Positions 8,089 to 15,333 of a DNA stretch of 24,835 bases are shown piece by piece (position 1 is the first letter of the stretch; each line of letters starts with the position of its first letter). Source of the DNA: a virus; the IMG/VR virus record IMGVR_UViG_3300006793_000265, positions 1 to 24,835 of that record. The stretch is one strand, 5' to 3'. The notes under the pieces were generated by a model. It had not been told where the DNA came from and did no database searches. It saw only the letters and a program-made list of their open reading frames with translations. Position numbers and translations under genes: made by a program.

Positions 8089-8155
8089 ATTTTAAATAAA
8101 AAAGCCTGTGCAAACACCATAGAAAAAGGTACCGAAAAGGTGAGCTAAATACAGT

Positions 8156-8491
8156 ATGAGACCATTATGCAAGTGCGGAGAGCGTCCTGCCGCAATAAAT
8201 TATAAAAAAGGTAAGAAAACATATTATCGTAAGCTGTGTGAAACTTGTTTACGTAACGGTTTAGGACATGGTATACCTAAGTGGAAACAAAAAGGATATG
8301 TTAAAAAAGATACTTGTGAAAAATGTAATTTTAAATCTAAACATCCTGAGCAGTTTAATGTATATCACATCGATGGCGATTTGGAAAATTGCCGCCCTGC
8401 TAACTTAAAAACTATATGTGCTAACTGCCAACGGATTATTCAAAAAGATGGAGTTGTTTGGAAGCAGGGAGATCTTGTTCCTGATTTTTAA
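8156..8491 (+). CDS. Small HNH endonuclease-like protein
   Basis: 111-aa protein with two zinc-finger-like sites and an HNH signature. The first half has CxC (5, 7) and CxxC (28, 31). The second has CxxC (54, 57), then the HNH core VYHIDGD (His71, Asp73), Asn83 in PANL, and CxxC (88, 91). This is the arrangement of small stand-alone HNH nucleases common in T4-like marine phages, many of them homing endonucleases. It is the only plus-strand gene in the first 10 kb. It lies in the sheath/dNMP kinase junction and runs head-on into the kinase gene, overlapping its 3' end by 56 bases. An AGGTGAG site lies about 11 bases before the ATG, and a loose late-like box (GCTAAATA, 8144-8151) is nearby. Its own selfish mobility or a packaging-nuclease role cannot be told apart. 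Confidence 0.75.
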   Translation: MRPLCKCGERPAAINYKKGKKTYYRKLCETCLRNGLGHGIPKWKQKGYVKKDTCEKCNFKSKHPEQFNVYHIDGDLENCRPANLKTICANCQRIIQKDGVVWKQGDLVPDF

Positions 8492-8984
8492 TAAGAATAG
8501 TTCGCATTAAGATATCTACATTTAATTTTAATCTTTCTAAATCACTATTATTATCAATCGTATAATTACACATCCATTGTTCAATACTCATTGAACTAGG
8601 ATCTTCTGTAGGCAAATGATCACTTCTGTCTACCCATATAGCATAGTCAAACAGTTCTTCATTTTGCATTGCAAAGAATTCACGCTTGTTACGTAGTCCA
8701 CAATAGATATCATGTTTAGCAAATAAGTTACGTCCTAGCTTTGCCAAGTCATCTTTACAATAATCGTGTATCATGTTGTACCATTCAGTACGGTGATTAT
8801 GGCGGTCAACGTAGCACTCATCTTCATTAGCGTATCCGTATTGATCCTTTAGATCATTATAGATAAAAAGTTCTGAACAAAACTTACTTGATGATTGAAA
8901 TGTATATCCGTATGCTTCTAACATCTCGCATACAGTATCCTTGCCATGACGACCATGACCTACTACTAATAACTTAGGTAACAC
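8436..8984 (-). CDS. 1: Deoxynucleoside monophosphate kinase, gp1-like
   Basis: 182-aa P-loop kinase resembling T4 gp1, which phosphorylates dNMPs (including the modified nucleotide in T4) to dNDPs for phage DNA synthesis. The Walker A loop is GHGRHGKDT (residues 9-17). The LAKLGRNLFAKHDIYCGLRNKREFFAM segment carries the basic LID-like residues, and YAIWVDRSDHLPTEDPSS is the typical following strand and turn. The start is GTG at 8984, chosen because a strong AAGGAG lies 5 bases upstream and the reading frame begins there. It has its own sigma70-type promoter, unlike the neighbouring virion genes, as expected of an early metabolic gene. Its last 56 bases overlap the convergent HNH gene. Confidence 0.85.
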   Translation of the reverse strand: MLPKLLVVGHGRHGKDTVCEMLEAYGYTFQSSSKFCSELFIYNDLKDQYGYANEDECYVDRHNHRTEWYNMIHDYCKDDLAKLGRNLFAKHDIYCGLRNKREFFAMQNEELFDYAIWVDRSDHLPTEDPSSMSIEQWMCNYTIDNNSDLERLKLNVDILMRTILIKNQEQDLPASKQLHLFE

Positions 8985-9002
8985 ACTATCTCCTTATTTA
9001 AT

Positions 9003-9018
9003 TATACTTTAAAGTATA
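9003..9018. promoter_or_regulatory. 16-bp perfect palindrome, possible operator
   Basis: TATACTTTAAAGTATA is a perfect 16-base palindrome that covers the -10 box and the start region of the dNMP kinase promoter. Such placement is usual for a repressor or activator site, but the sequence is AT-rich and no binding protein is known, so this is a candidate only. Confidence 0.4.
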
Positions 9019-9041
9019 CACTACATAAGCAAGTATGTCAA
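9013..9041 (-). promoter_or_regulatory. Sigma70-type promoter for dNMP kinase
   Basis: On the minus strand TTGACA (9041-9036) and TATACT (9018-9013) stand exactly 17 bases apart, a near-perfect bacterial housekeeping promoter. It points to the kinase start at 8984, with AAGGAG in the leader. This suggests early transcription by unmodified host polymerase. Confidence 0.8.
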
Positions 9042-9043
9042 CC

Positions 9044-9289
9044 TTAATCGTACCCTAAGTTAGCTACTGATTCCATTTCTTCAGCTAATATTTCAGCTTC
9101 ACGAGCTTTGTATGCGGCTTCAAAACCTACAGCACCGTATTCCATTCTCTCGTTATTACCCCAAAGTCTTTTAAAATATGAATCGTAAGTTTTTTCAACT
9201 GCTTCATCGCTCCAGGATCTATCAATAAGTTTACCTTTGATTAACCAGTTGAGTCGGTTGGCTTCTTTACGTACAAATGGTGAGCACAT
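9044..9289 (-). CDS. Small unknown phage protein
   Basis: 81-aa helical, charged protein that I do not recognise. It begins MCSPFVRKEANRLNWLIKGK, has several aromatic residues in the middle (YDSYFKRLWGNN), and ends in an acidic helix (AREAEILAEEMESVANLGYD). There is no signal peptide or membrane segment. An unusually strong AAGGAGGT ribosome site lies 7 bases before the ATG, and a late-like box is upstream, which supports a real, well-translated gene. It sits between gp13 and the dNMP kinase on the same strand. Confidence 0.7.
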   Translation of the reverse strand: MCSPFVRKEANRLNWLIKGKLIDRSWSDEAVEKTYDSYFKRLWGNNERMEYGAVGFEAAYKAREAEILAEEMESVANLGYD

Positions 9290-9312
9290 TGTGGGACCTC
9301 CTTGTTGTATTG

Positions 9313-9320
9313 TATTTACA
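9313..9320 (-). promoter_or_regulatory. Weak T4-like late promoter box for 81-aa gene
   Basis: TGTAAATA on the minus strand, two bases off TATAAATA, with a predicted start near 9307 and the AAGGAGGT site in the leader. Confidence 0.4.
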
Positions 9321-9355
9321 AGGATTTAGGATGTTGGCGCTAACGTGGTAGTATT

Positions 9356-10330
9356 TTAACCTATTGTAAATCCATACCCAACGCCGCCGCTGACTTGTTG
9401 AATTACTTCTTGGTCTAATCTTTCCATTTCTTGCATTGCTTCATTTTTAAGATCGTTACCATTAAGTGTAGATCCGCCTTGTGGACCAGCAATAGTTGCA
9501 AACTTACTACGTGCTTCACCTAACATATATTTACAACTAGCAAGTGTATAATCTTTAATCCACTGTTGTGCTAGATAGTCTGACAATAATTGTTCATCTG
9601 GACGATAGTTGTATGCATACAGCATTATAGTTTCTACTGCTCGAGGACGTTGTAGTAATGTTAATTTTTTAGTTGTTGAATTCCATTTAAATTCAATGAA
9701 ACTACCAAACATTCTGCCTACTAGTTCTTGATATTGGCTAAACATATCATATGTTGCTAATCCGCCCATATTAGAACTTGACAATAGATACGCATTTGTA
9801 TATGCTAAACTAAACGGATCAAATAAACTGCCACCGCCATTTTTTCCGTTTTCGTAAAGTTTAATACTAACGACATCATTTGCAGTTAGCCCTGAATTAA
9901 AAGTAATAGTTCTTGCATCATTATCAATACCATAACTAGTTGTTGTTGTACCGTTTATAGTTACTACAACTGTTGCTATAGTTGCAAGATTATAGTTTAC
10001 ATCGAACACTTGTTGGGAAGCAGATGCTATTATTGTAGTTGAGTATATTGGTCCTCCGGATGCCGAAGTTCCGGGACGTGAGCCAATGCTTCTGCGAAAC
10101 ATTTTTCTAACCTCCATAACCTCACTTGGAAGAGTGTACTCGTTAACGTCTATAATAGTATCTAGAAACAAATACGATTCTTCAACTGCATTATCACTAC
10201 GTTGTCTAAAGCGATTTAATGCTTTATTCAATGCAGTTTCATAATGAATTGGGTCTAATTCAACATCAATCATTCCGCCGCCGAGCATAGCGTTAACATA
10301 ATCAAATACTTCTTGTTTTTTAGTGGCCAT
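9356..10330 (-). CDS. 13: Neck protein gp13
   Basis: 324-aa neck/head-completion protein of the T4 gp13 family, which forms the connector ring between portal and tail. The N-terminal helical part (VELDPIHYETALNKALNRFRQRSD followed by the SYLFLDTIIDVNEYTLPSEVMEVRKMFRR strand region) and the C-terminus (WIKDYTLASCKYMLGEARSKF ... GGSTLNGNDLKNEAMQEMERLDQE ... GYGFTIG) parallel T4 gp13 (WVKDYATALAKELNGQIL ... PFGILVG). A beta-rich insertion (residues about 95-165) is present. I chose the ATG at 10330 over the TTG two codons upstream because GGAG lies 10 bases before the ATG and an ATG is preferred. The gene is divergent from gp14, whereas in T4 genes 13 and 14 are co-directional. Confidence 0.85.
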   Translation of the reverse strand: MATKKQEVFDYVNAMLGGGMIDVELDPIHYETALNKALNRFRQRSDNAVEESYLFLDTIIDVNEYTLPSEVMEVRKMFRRSIGSRPGTSASGGPIYSTTIIASASQQVFDVNYNLATIATVVVTINGTTTTSYGIDNDARTITFNSGLTANDVVSIKLYENGKNGGGSLFDPFSLAYTNAYLLSSSNMGGLATYDMFSQYQELVGRMFGSFIEFKWNSTTKKLTLLQRPRAVETIMLYAYNYRPDEQLLSDYLAQQWIKDYTLASCKYMLGEARSKFATIAGPQGGSTLNGNDLKNEAMQEMERLDQEVIQQVSGGVGYGFTIG

Positions 10331-10351
10331 ATACAAAGTTCTCCGTACAAG

Positions 10352-10359
10352 TATTTATC
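10352..10359 (-). promoter_or_regulatory. T4-like late promoter box for gp13
   Basis: GATAAATA on the minus strand, giving a start near 10346 and a 16-base leader with GGAG before the gp13 ATG. It is the left half of an inverted pair with the gp14 promoter, four bases apart. Confidence 0.7.
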
Positions 10360-10363
10360 TCGC

Positions 10364-10371
10364 GATAAATA
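10364..10371 (+). promoter_or_regulatory. T4-like late promoter box for gp14, leaderless
   Basis: GATAAATA on the plus strand. Using T4 spacing, +1 is 10377, exactly the A of the ATG that opens MPRLSLYKP. No ribosome binding site is seen, so the gp14-gp15 message is probably leaderless. Confidence 0.7.
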
Positions 10372-10376
10372 TGTAT

Positions 10377-11480
10377 ATGCCAAGACTTAGTTTATATAAA
10401 CCCGAACGCGGCGCTGATTTTGAATTTCTAGATAAACAGATTCTAGAGATGCTTACTATTGGCGGGACTGATATCCATGTATACAAATACATCGGTACAG
10501 ATGACGGGACAACCGCAAAAGATCATACACAAATACAAGATATGCTATTTTTAGAAAATAGAGATCGTAAGTATGATAAAGATATTTACAGAATTAGAGG
10601 AATCTATAGTGTACAGGATAATGATTTTGACCTAAGTCAATTTGGTTTATTCTTAAGCAATGATACATTGTTTATGTCTGTACATATAAGAGGTACAGTT
10701 GAAACAATGGGAAGAAAGATTATGCCCGGCGATGTATTTGAACTTCCTCATTTAATAGACGAATATGCAGAAAACGATGCATCTGTGGCATTAAAAAGAT
10801 TTTACGTTGTTGAAGATATTAATCGTTCAGCTGAAGGATTTAGCCAAACTTGGTATCCACACTTATATCGTATAAAATTAAAACAAATATACGATGGACA
10901 AGAATACAAAGACATACTTGACTTACCTGCTGTTGAAGAAGACCCAGGTGGAGACAATCTTAGAGATATTTTATCTACATACGAAAAAGAAATGCAAATT
11001 GCACAAGCAGTGGTCAGTGAAGCAACTACTAACGTAGAAAAATCAGGGTATGATATTAGTCATTACTTTTCACTTGCTGTTGATGATGACGGTATTGTTG
11101 AGCTAACTGAAACTAAAGATGCTGATGGCTTGTCTCAAATGGCACCACCAGATAGAGCAGGATATAGAGGATATATTATTGGCGATGCTATATCTCCTAA
11201 TGGTGAAGCGTTTGGGTTTGGAGTATCATTTCCTGGAGATCCGCAAACTAACGATTATTTTTTAAGAACAGACTTTTTACCTAACCGATTATTTCAATAT
11301 AAAAATAATAAATGGAACAAAGTTTATGATGTTAAACGTGCATTTGTTTATGGTGACGATAATACAAATACACAAAAAGGCGACTTTATTAATAATACTG
11401 GTACAAACAACATTGCAGGTGAACAAGTTCCTGAGAGACAAAGTTTATCTAAAGCACTTAGACCAAAGGCGGATAACTAA
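10377..11480 (+). CDS. 14: Neck protein gp14
   Basis: 367-aa neck protein of the T4 gp14 family, which works with gp13 to close the head and seat the tail. The start MPRLSLYKPERGADFEFLDKQI is the typical opening in marine T4-like phages, and the following GGTDIHVYKYIG, DMLFLENRDRKYDKDIYRIRGIY and PGDVFELPHLIDEY segments fit the family. GTG at 10323 and ATG at 10371 are in frame, but the ATG at 10377 is preferred because it begins the family sequence and coincides with the predicted late start. The C-terminal part (residues about 292-318) has a NDYFLRTDFLPNRLFQYK module with a following Trp that resembles the decorations in gp18. The stop overlaps the gp15 ATG (TAATG). Confidence 0.85.
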   Translation: MPRLSLYKPERGADFEFLDKQILEMLTIGGTDIHVYKYIGTDDGTTAKDHTQIQDMLFLENRDRKYDKDIYRIRGIYSVQDNDFDLSQFGLFLSNDTLFMSVHIRGTVETMGRKIMPGDVFELPHLIDEYAENDASVALKRFYVVEDINRSAEGFSQTWYPHLYRIKLKQIYDGQEYKDILDLPAVEEDPGGDNLRDILSTYEKEMQIAQAVVSEATTNVEKSGYDISHYFSLAVDDDGIVELTETKDADGLSQMAPPDRAGYRGYIIGDAISPNGEAFGFGVSFPGDPQTNDYFLRTDFLPNRLFQYKNNKWNKVYDVKRAFVYGDDNTNTQKGDFINNTGTNNIAGEQVPERQSLSKALRPKADN

Positions 11481-12904
11481 TGCAACATTTTTATGACGGA
11501 CAAATAAGAAGGTATTTAACACAGATTATACGTCTGTTTGGGCAATTTAGTTATAAAGATGGTCAAGATAGATTAGTACAAGTACCAGTTATGTACGGAG
11601 ATTTAACTAGACAAGTTGGAAGTATTTTACGTGACAATAGCGAAAACAAAATACCTAGTGCGCCACGTATGGCTGTGTATATTACTAATTTAGAAATGGA
11701 TACTGCAAGATTAGCCGATAGCAGTTATGTAAACAAACTAAACATACGAGAACGTGCATATGATAGTGCAGGACAAGAATATTTAAATTCTTCAGGAAAA
11801 AATTACACAGTTGAACGCTTAATGCCTACTCCGTATACTCTTACTGTTAATATTGATATTTGGAGTACAAATACAGACCAAAAATTACAAATACTTGAAC
11901 AAATTTTTATGTTATTTAATCCTAGTTTAGAAATACAAACTACAGACAACTACATTGATTGGACTAGTCTAAGTGTCTTGAATATGGATAATATTAATTT
12001 TAGTTCAAGATCAATTCCAACTGGTACTGAAAACGAAATTGACGTAGCTACTATAACATTAACTACACCAATTTTTATCAGTCCTCCAGCTAAGGTCAAG
12101 AAACTTGGTGTTATTACTAAAATTATTACAGCTATATTTGCAGACAACGGACTAGAAGTAAATATAGACGAAGATGCATATACACAAAGTTTAGTCGAAC
12201 AAAAAATTAAAGAAAATGAAGAAACTGAAAAAATTAGAAACGGGCAAGCATTAACTAATGAAGATGCGTTAGTTGTTACTACATATCAAGATTATGACAT
12301 TGTGTTTATTGACGGGGTTGCTAAACTAATAAAGAACGGAATTGTTGGATCAACTTCATGGACAGCCTGGATGATTGCACAGCCGTTTATTTACGAAGCA
12401 GGTGTAACACAACTTAGATTACAACGAAGTACAGGATTAGAGATTGTTGGAACTGTTCAAATTAATACGTTAGACGAAACAGAATTACAAATTGTTTCAC
12501 TTGATGAAGATTCATTACCTTCAGATAGTGACATTGCTGGACCTAATGGTACTAGAGGAAGTATAGAATATATAATTGATCCTACACGTTTTGATCCAAG
12601 ACAAGTTCAAGATAGTTCAACAAATACTCGATTATTATTACTAGGTAGCATTGGTGATACATCAAATGTCGACGGAGCAATTGCTTGGAAAAATGAAGAT
12701 AATAGTAATTTTGTTGCAAGCGAAAATGACATTATCGAATGGGACGGATTAAATTGGCACATAGTCTTTGATGCTAGTTCTGAATCTAACGAAACTTTTA
12801 TTACTAATCTTAATACACAAACTCAATACAAATGGACTGGCGAAAATTGGATATTGTCATATGAAGGTGAATATCCAAACGGCACATGGAGAATGACATA
12901 CTAG
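11480..12904 (+). CDS. 15: Tail sheath stabiliser gp15, with long extension
   Basis: 474-aa protein. Residues 1-205 match the T4 gp15 tail completion/sheath stabiliser family (T4 gp15 is 272 aa): HFYDGQIRRYLTQIIRLFGQF, then RLVQVPVMYGD (compare T4 FIRVPITYAS), the MPTPYTLTVNIDIWSTNTDQKLQILEQI region, and TPIFISPPAKVKKLG at the end of the core. It caps the tail tube and sheath at the head-proximal end. Beyond the core come a charged linker (225-255) and a 220-residue extension with two Trp modules near 415-432 and 441-463 (for example QYKWTGENWILSY), ending in NGTWRMTY. It is coupled to gp14, as in the T4 order 13-14-15. Confidence 0.85.
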   Translation: MQHFYDGQIRRYLTQIIRLFGQFSYKDGQDRLVQVPVMYGDLTRQVGSILRDNSENKIPSAPRMAVYITNLEMDTARLADSSYVNKLNIRERAYDSAGQEYLNSSGKNYTVERLMPTPYTLTVNIDIWSTNTDQKLQILEQIFMLFNPSLEIQTTDNYIDWTSLSVLNMDNINFSSRSIPTGTENEIDVATITLTTPIFISPPAKVKKLGVITKIITAIFADNGLEVNIDEDAYTQSLVEQKIKENEETEKIRNGQALTNEDALVVTTYQDYDIVFIDGVAKLIKNGIVGSTSWTAWMIAQPFIYEAGVTQLRLQRSTGLEIVGTVQINTLDETELQIVSLDEDSLPSDSDIAGPNGTRGSIEYIIDPTRFDPRQVQDSSTNTRLLLLGSIGDTSNVDGAIAWKNEDNSNFVASENDIIEWDGLNWHIVFDASSESNETFITNLNTQTQYKWTGENWILSYEGEYPNGTWRMTY

Positions 12905-12917
12905 CATAATTATTAGT

Positions 12918-13349
12918 ATGAAAGACATCGTTTGTAGTGGCGCATTAATTTATTCTTTAGAATCAAATAGATTCCTATTTTTGCATAGAGCAAACGGGAA
13001 ACGTAATAATCTGTGGGGACTTGCAGGAGGCGGCAATGAAGAGGGCGAAAGTCCTTTTGAAGGTCTACGACGCGAGATTGAAGAAGAAATTGGCGTAATA
13101 GATATTAAGAAAACAATACCATTAGAAACTTTTATTTCTAACGACTCTAAATTTCACTTCCATACATATCTATGTGTTATTGAAAAAGATTTTTTACCAA
13201 AATTAAATAGTGAACATGACGGATTTGCGTGGGTTAGCTTTGGAAAATGGCCAAAGCCTTTGCACTCCGGATTAATGAATACATTACAAAGAAAAAGTAA
13301 TATTACAAAGTTAAAAACTGTTATCGATGTAATAAAATTACTTGACTAA
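12918..13349 (+). CDS. Nudix hydrolase
   Basis: 143-aa Nudix-family pyrophosphohydrolase with a complete Nudix box: G-x5-E-x7-R-E-hydrophobic-x-E-E-x-G-hydrophobic (GGNEEGE ... RREIEEEIGV, residues about 36-58). The family hydrolyses nucleoside diphosphates linked to another group, such as nucleotide sugars, dNTPs, Ap4A or NADH. The substrate cannot be read from the sequence. A C-terminal KWPKPLHSGL segment is shared with other small phage Nudix proteins as I remember them. It starts 13 bases after gp15 with no visible ribosome site (a weak CATAAT box lies at 12905-12910) and is the first gene of the sugar locus. It might remove damaged nucleotides or recycle a nucleotide sugar such as ADP-heptose, but that is inference. 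Confidence 0.85.
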   Translation: MKDIVCSGALIYSLESNRFLFLHRANGKRNNLWGLAGGGNEEGESPFEGLRREIEEEIGVIDIKKTIPLETFISNDSKFHFHTYLCVIEKDFLPKLNSEHDGFAWVSFGKWPKPLHSGLMNTLQRKSNITKLKTVIDVIKLLD

Positions 13350-13370
13350 CCTAACGGAGTATAGTATAAT
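13342..13370 (+). promoter_or_regulatory. Sigma70-type promoter for heptose genes
   Basis: TTGACT (13342-13347) and TATAAT (13365-13370) are separated by exactly 17 bases. The -35 box overlaps the Nudix stop codon. The expected start, six to seven bases past the -10, falls at or next to the A of the HldE ATG at 13377, and no ribosome site is suitably placed (GGAG is 16 bases away), so the message may be leaderless. Confidence 0.75.
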
Positions 13371-13376
13371 ATAGAT

Positions 13377-14537
13377 ATGCAAGTATTAATTATTGGCGAT
13401 ATTATTATCGATAGATATATTCATGGAACTACTACTAGATTAAATCCTGAAGCACCTGTTCCTGTTGTAAATGTAACCAACGAATACGATTCGTACGGTG
13501 GTGCATCTTTAGTATTTAAAAACTTAGAATCACTTGGTGTACATGTAACACAACTTCATTACGATGATGAAAAATCAATAAAGACAAGAGTACTAAGTGA
13601 TAATCATTATATTACACGTATTGATCAAGATGTTATTGCAAACGGAGACGGTATTGCAGATGATATTGAAGAGTTGGATTTGTCAAACTTTGAATACGTA
13701 ATTCTTAGTGATTACAATAAAGGTGTGCTTGATGCTGCACCACGGATAATTAAGCATTGCAATAAGTTTGGTTGCAAAGTTATTGTCGACCCAAAGCGAC
13801 ATGCAGATCATTATAAAGGTGCTTGGTTAGTTAAGCCTAATGCTAAAGAATTTATTGACCTTGGATTTAATAACTGGGATGGTAATATAATTATTACTGG
13901 CGGCGGTAATACATGTACTGCTGAATTTGAAAAAATTAGATATACCTCTACACCTAATAAAGTTGAAGTATCTGATGTAACAGGCGCAGGTGATTGTTTT
14001 CTTGCCTCTTTTGTTTATGGATTAACAAACGGAATGAAGTTTCAAGAATGTCTTGACATTGCTGTTTTTGGTTCAACCGAAAGTGTAAAGCATTATGGAA
14101 CGTATGTACTGATGCCTAAAGATATTAGGAAAAAAACAGTATTTACAAACGGATGTTTTGATATATTGCACACTGGACACTTAACACTTCTTAAAGAAGC
14201 TAAAGCTCAAGGTGATTATTTGATTGTAGGATTAAATTCAGATGATTCTATACAAAACTTAAAAGGCAACGATCGTCCTTATAATAATTTTGCTATACGT
14301 AGACAACAACTTGAATTAATTCCGTATGTAGATGAAATTATTGAATTTAGTGAAGAGACTCCTTATAATTTAATTAAAGATATAAAACCTAATTTAATTG
14401 TTAAAGGTGGTGACTATACAATAGAAGAAGTAGTAGGTCACGATTTAGCACCTGTACATATTGTGCCTACAGTTAAAGGACACAGTACAACAGATATTTT
14501 AAAGGCAAGAGATGAAAATACTAATAACAGGTCATAA
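13377..14537 (+). CDS. hldE: Bifunctional heptose kinase/nucleotidyltransferase, HldE-like
   Basis: 386-aa two-domain protein of the HldE/RfaE type (E. coli HldE is 477 aa). Residues 1-245 are a PfkB/ribokinase domain: GDIIIDRYIHGTTTRLNPEAPVP opening, GGASLVFKNLESLG, and DVTGAGDCF with catalytic Asp206. Residues 252-380 are a cytidylyltransferase-like domain: TNGCFDILHTGH (HxGH at 265-268), LNSDDSIQNLKGNDRPYN, and LIVKGGDYT. In the known pathway the kinase makes heptose 1,7-bisphosphate and the second domain joins heptose 1-phosphate to AMP, giving ADP-heptose. The kinase half is shorter than in E. coli, but its key motifs are present. It overlaps HldD by 26 bases and follows a host-like promoter. 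Confidence 0.9.
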   Translation: MQVLIIGDIIIDRYIHGTTTRLNPEAPVPVVNVTNEYDSYGGASLVFKNLESLGVHVTQLHYDDEKSIKTRVLSDNHYITRIDQDVIANGDGIADDIEELDLSNFEYVILSDYNKGVLDAAPRIIKHCNKFGCKVIVDPKRHADHYKGAWLVKPNAKEFIDLGFNNWDGNIIITGGGNTCTAEFEKIRYTSTPNKVEVSDVTGAGDCFLASFVYGLTNGMKFQECLDIAVFGSTESVKHYGTYVLMPKDIRKKTVFTNGCFDILHTGHLTLLKEAKAQGDYLIVGLNSDDSIQNLKGNDRPYNNFAIRRQQLELIPYVDEIIEFSEETPYNLIKDIKPNLIVKGGDYTIEEVVGHDLAPVHIVPTVKGHSTTDILKARDENTNNRS

Positions 14538-15333
14538 AGGATTTATAGGACAAAATTTAACATTCTATTTACAAGATAATTTTGAGTTATCAGGATACGA
14601 ATGGCAGGATGATTTTTTGCCTGAGGTAGAAGGTTTTGATTGGGTTATACACCTTGGAGCAATCTCTGCTACTACAGAAACAGATGTAGACAAAGTTATG
14701 TTACAAAACTATGAGTTTTCTAAATGGCTTTATCATCAATGTAATACTAAAGGCGTAAACTTTCAATATGCTAGTAGTGCTAGTGTATACGGCACTAACA
14801 CAGACTTCAACGAAGACGCTCCTAAGCAACCACAGAGCCCATATGCATATAGTAAATATCTATTTGATAGATGGGTGTGGCAACAGCAAAAACATAATAT
14901 TGTAGTTCAAGGATTGCGTTACTTTAATGTATTTGGTCCGTTTGAAGATCATAAAATTGATATGATGAGTCCTGTAAGTAAGTTTATTAAACAAGCTAAA
15001 GAAACTGGAACTATTACATTATTTGAAAATAGTAATAATTATAAAAGAGACTTTGTGTCTGTTAAAGATATTTGCGAAATACATTTACAATTATTAAGTA
15101 ATAAAAAACCAGGTTTGTTTAACGCAGGTACTGGGGGGACAACAAGTTTTCAAACAGTAGCAGAAGTAATTGCTAAAAAATACAATGCAAAAATAAACTA
15201 TGTAGCAATGCCTAATAAATTAAAAGGACAATATCAAGAATACACTTGCGCTGATATAAAAAAATTAAGTACAGTAACAAGTGGAATTAAATTTGAAACA
15301 GTAGAGGAATACATCAATGAACGAACCGACTAG
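14512..15333 (+). CDS. hldD: ADP-heptose 6-epimerase, HldD-like
   Basis: 273-aa short-chain dehydrogenase-type epimerase resembling HldD (RfaD, GmhD; about 310 aa in E. coli), which converts ADP-D-glycero-D-manno-heptose to the L-glycero form using bound NADP. The NAD(P) loop is GHKGFIG (7-13). The catalytic set is SSASVYG (88-94) and Tyr111-x3-Lys115. HldD-like signatures are LRYFNVFGPFEDHK, KRDFVSVKDI and a C-terminal YQEYTCADIKKL. The start lies inside the end of the HldE gene and the stop lies inside the cupin gene, so the three are translated from one message. Overall resemblance is stronger to HldD than to other epimerases because of the FGPFEDHK and YQxYTxADIxKL motifs, but the exact sugar is inferred. 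Confidence 0.85.
   Translation: MKILITGHKGFIGQNLTFYLQDNFELSGYEWQDDFLPEVEGFDWVIHLGAISATTETDVDKVMLQNYEFSKWLYHQCNTKGVNFQYASSASVYGTNTDFNEDAPKQPQSPYAYSKYLFDRWVWQQQKHNIVVQGLRYFNVFGPFEDHKIDMMSPVSKFIKQAKETGTITLFENSNNYKRDFVSVKDICEIHLQLLSNKKPGLFNAGTGGTTSFQTVAEVIAKKYNAKINYVAMPNKLKGQYQEYTCADIKKLSTVTSGIKFETVEEYINERTD

Noticed and set aside
8144-8151. GCTAAATA as a late promoter for the HNH gene
   Set aside because: Two mismatches to TATAAATA at its more informative end and a ribosome site partly upstream of the predicted start make it unconvincing.
9300-9323. Inverted repeat CCTTGT ... ACAAGG near the ribosome site of the 81-aa gene
   Set aside because: If the late box is used, half of the repeat would not be in the RNA, so it is probably chance.
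12905-12917. CATAAT as a -10 box for the Nudix gene
   Set aside because: No acceptable -35 is found 16-18 bases upstream, so the evidence is too weak to list as a promoter; read-through from gp14-gp15 is simpler.
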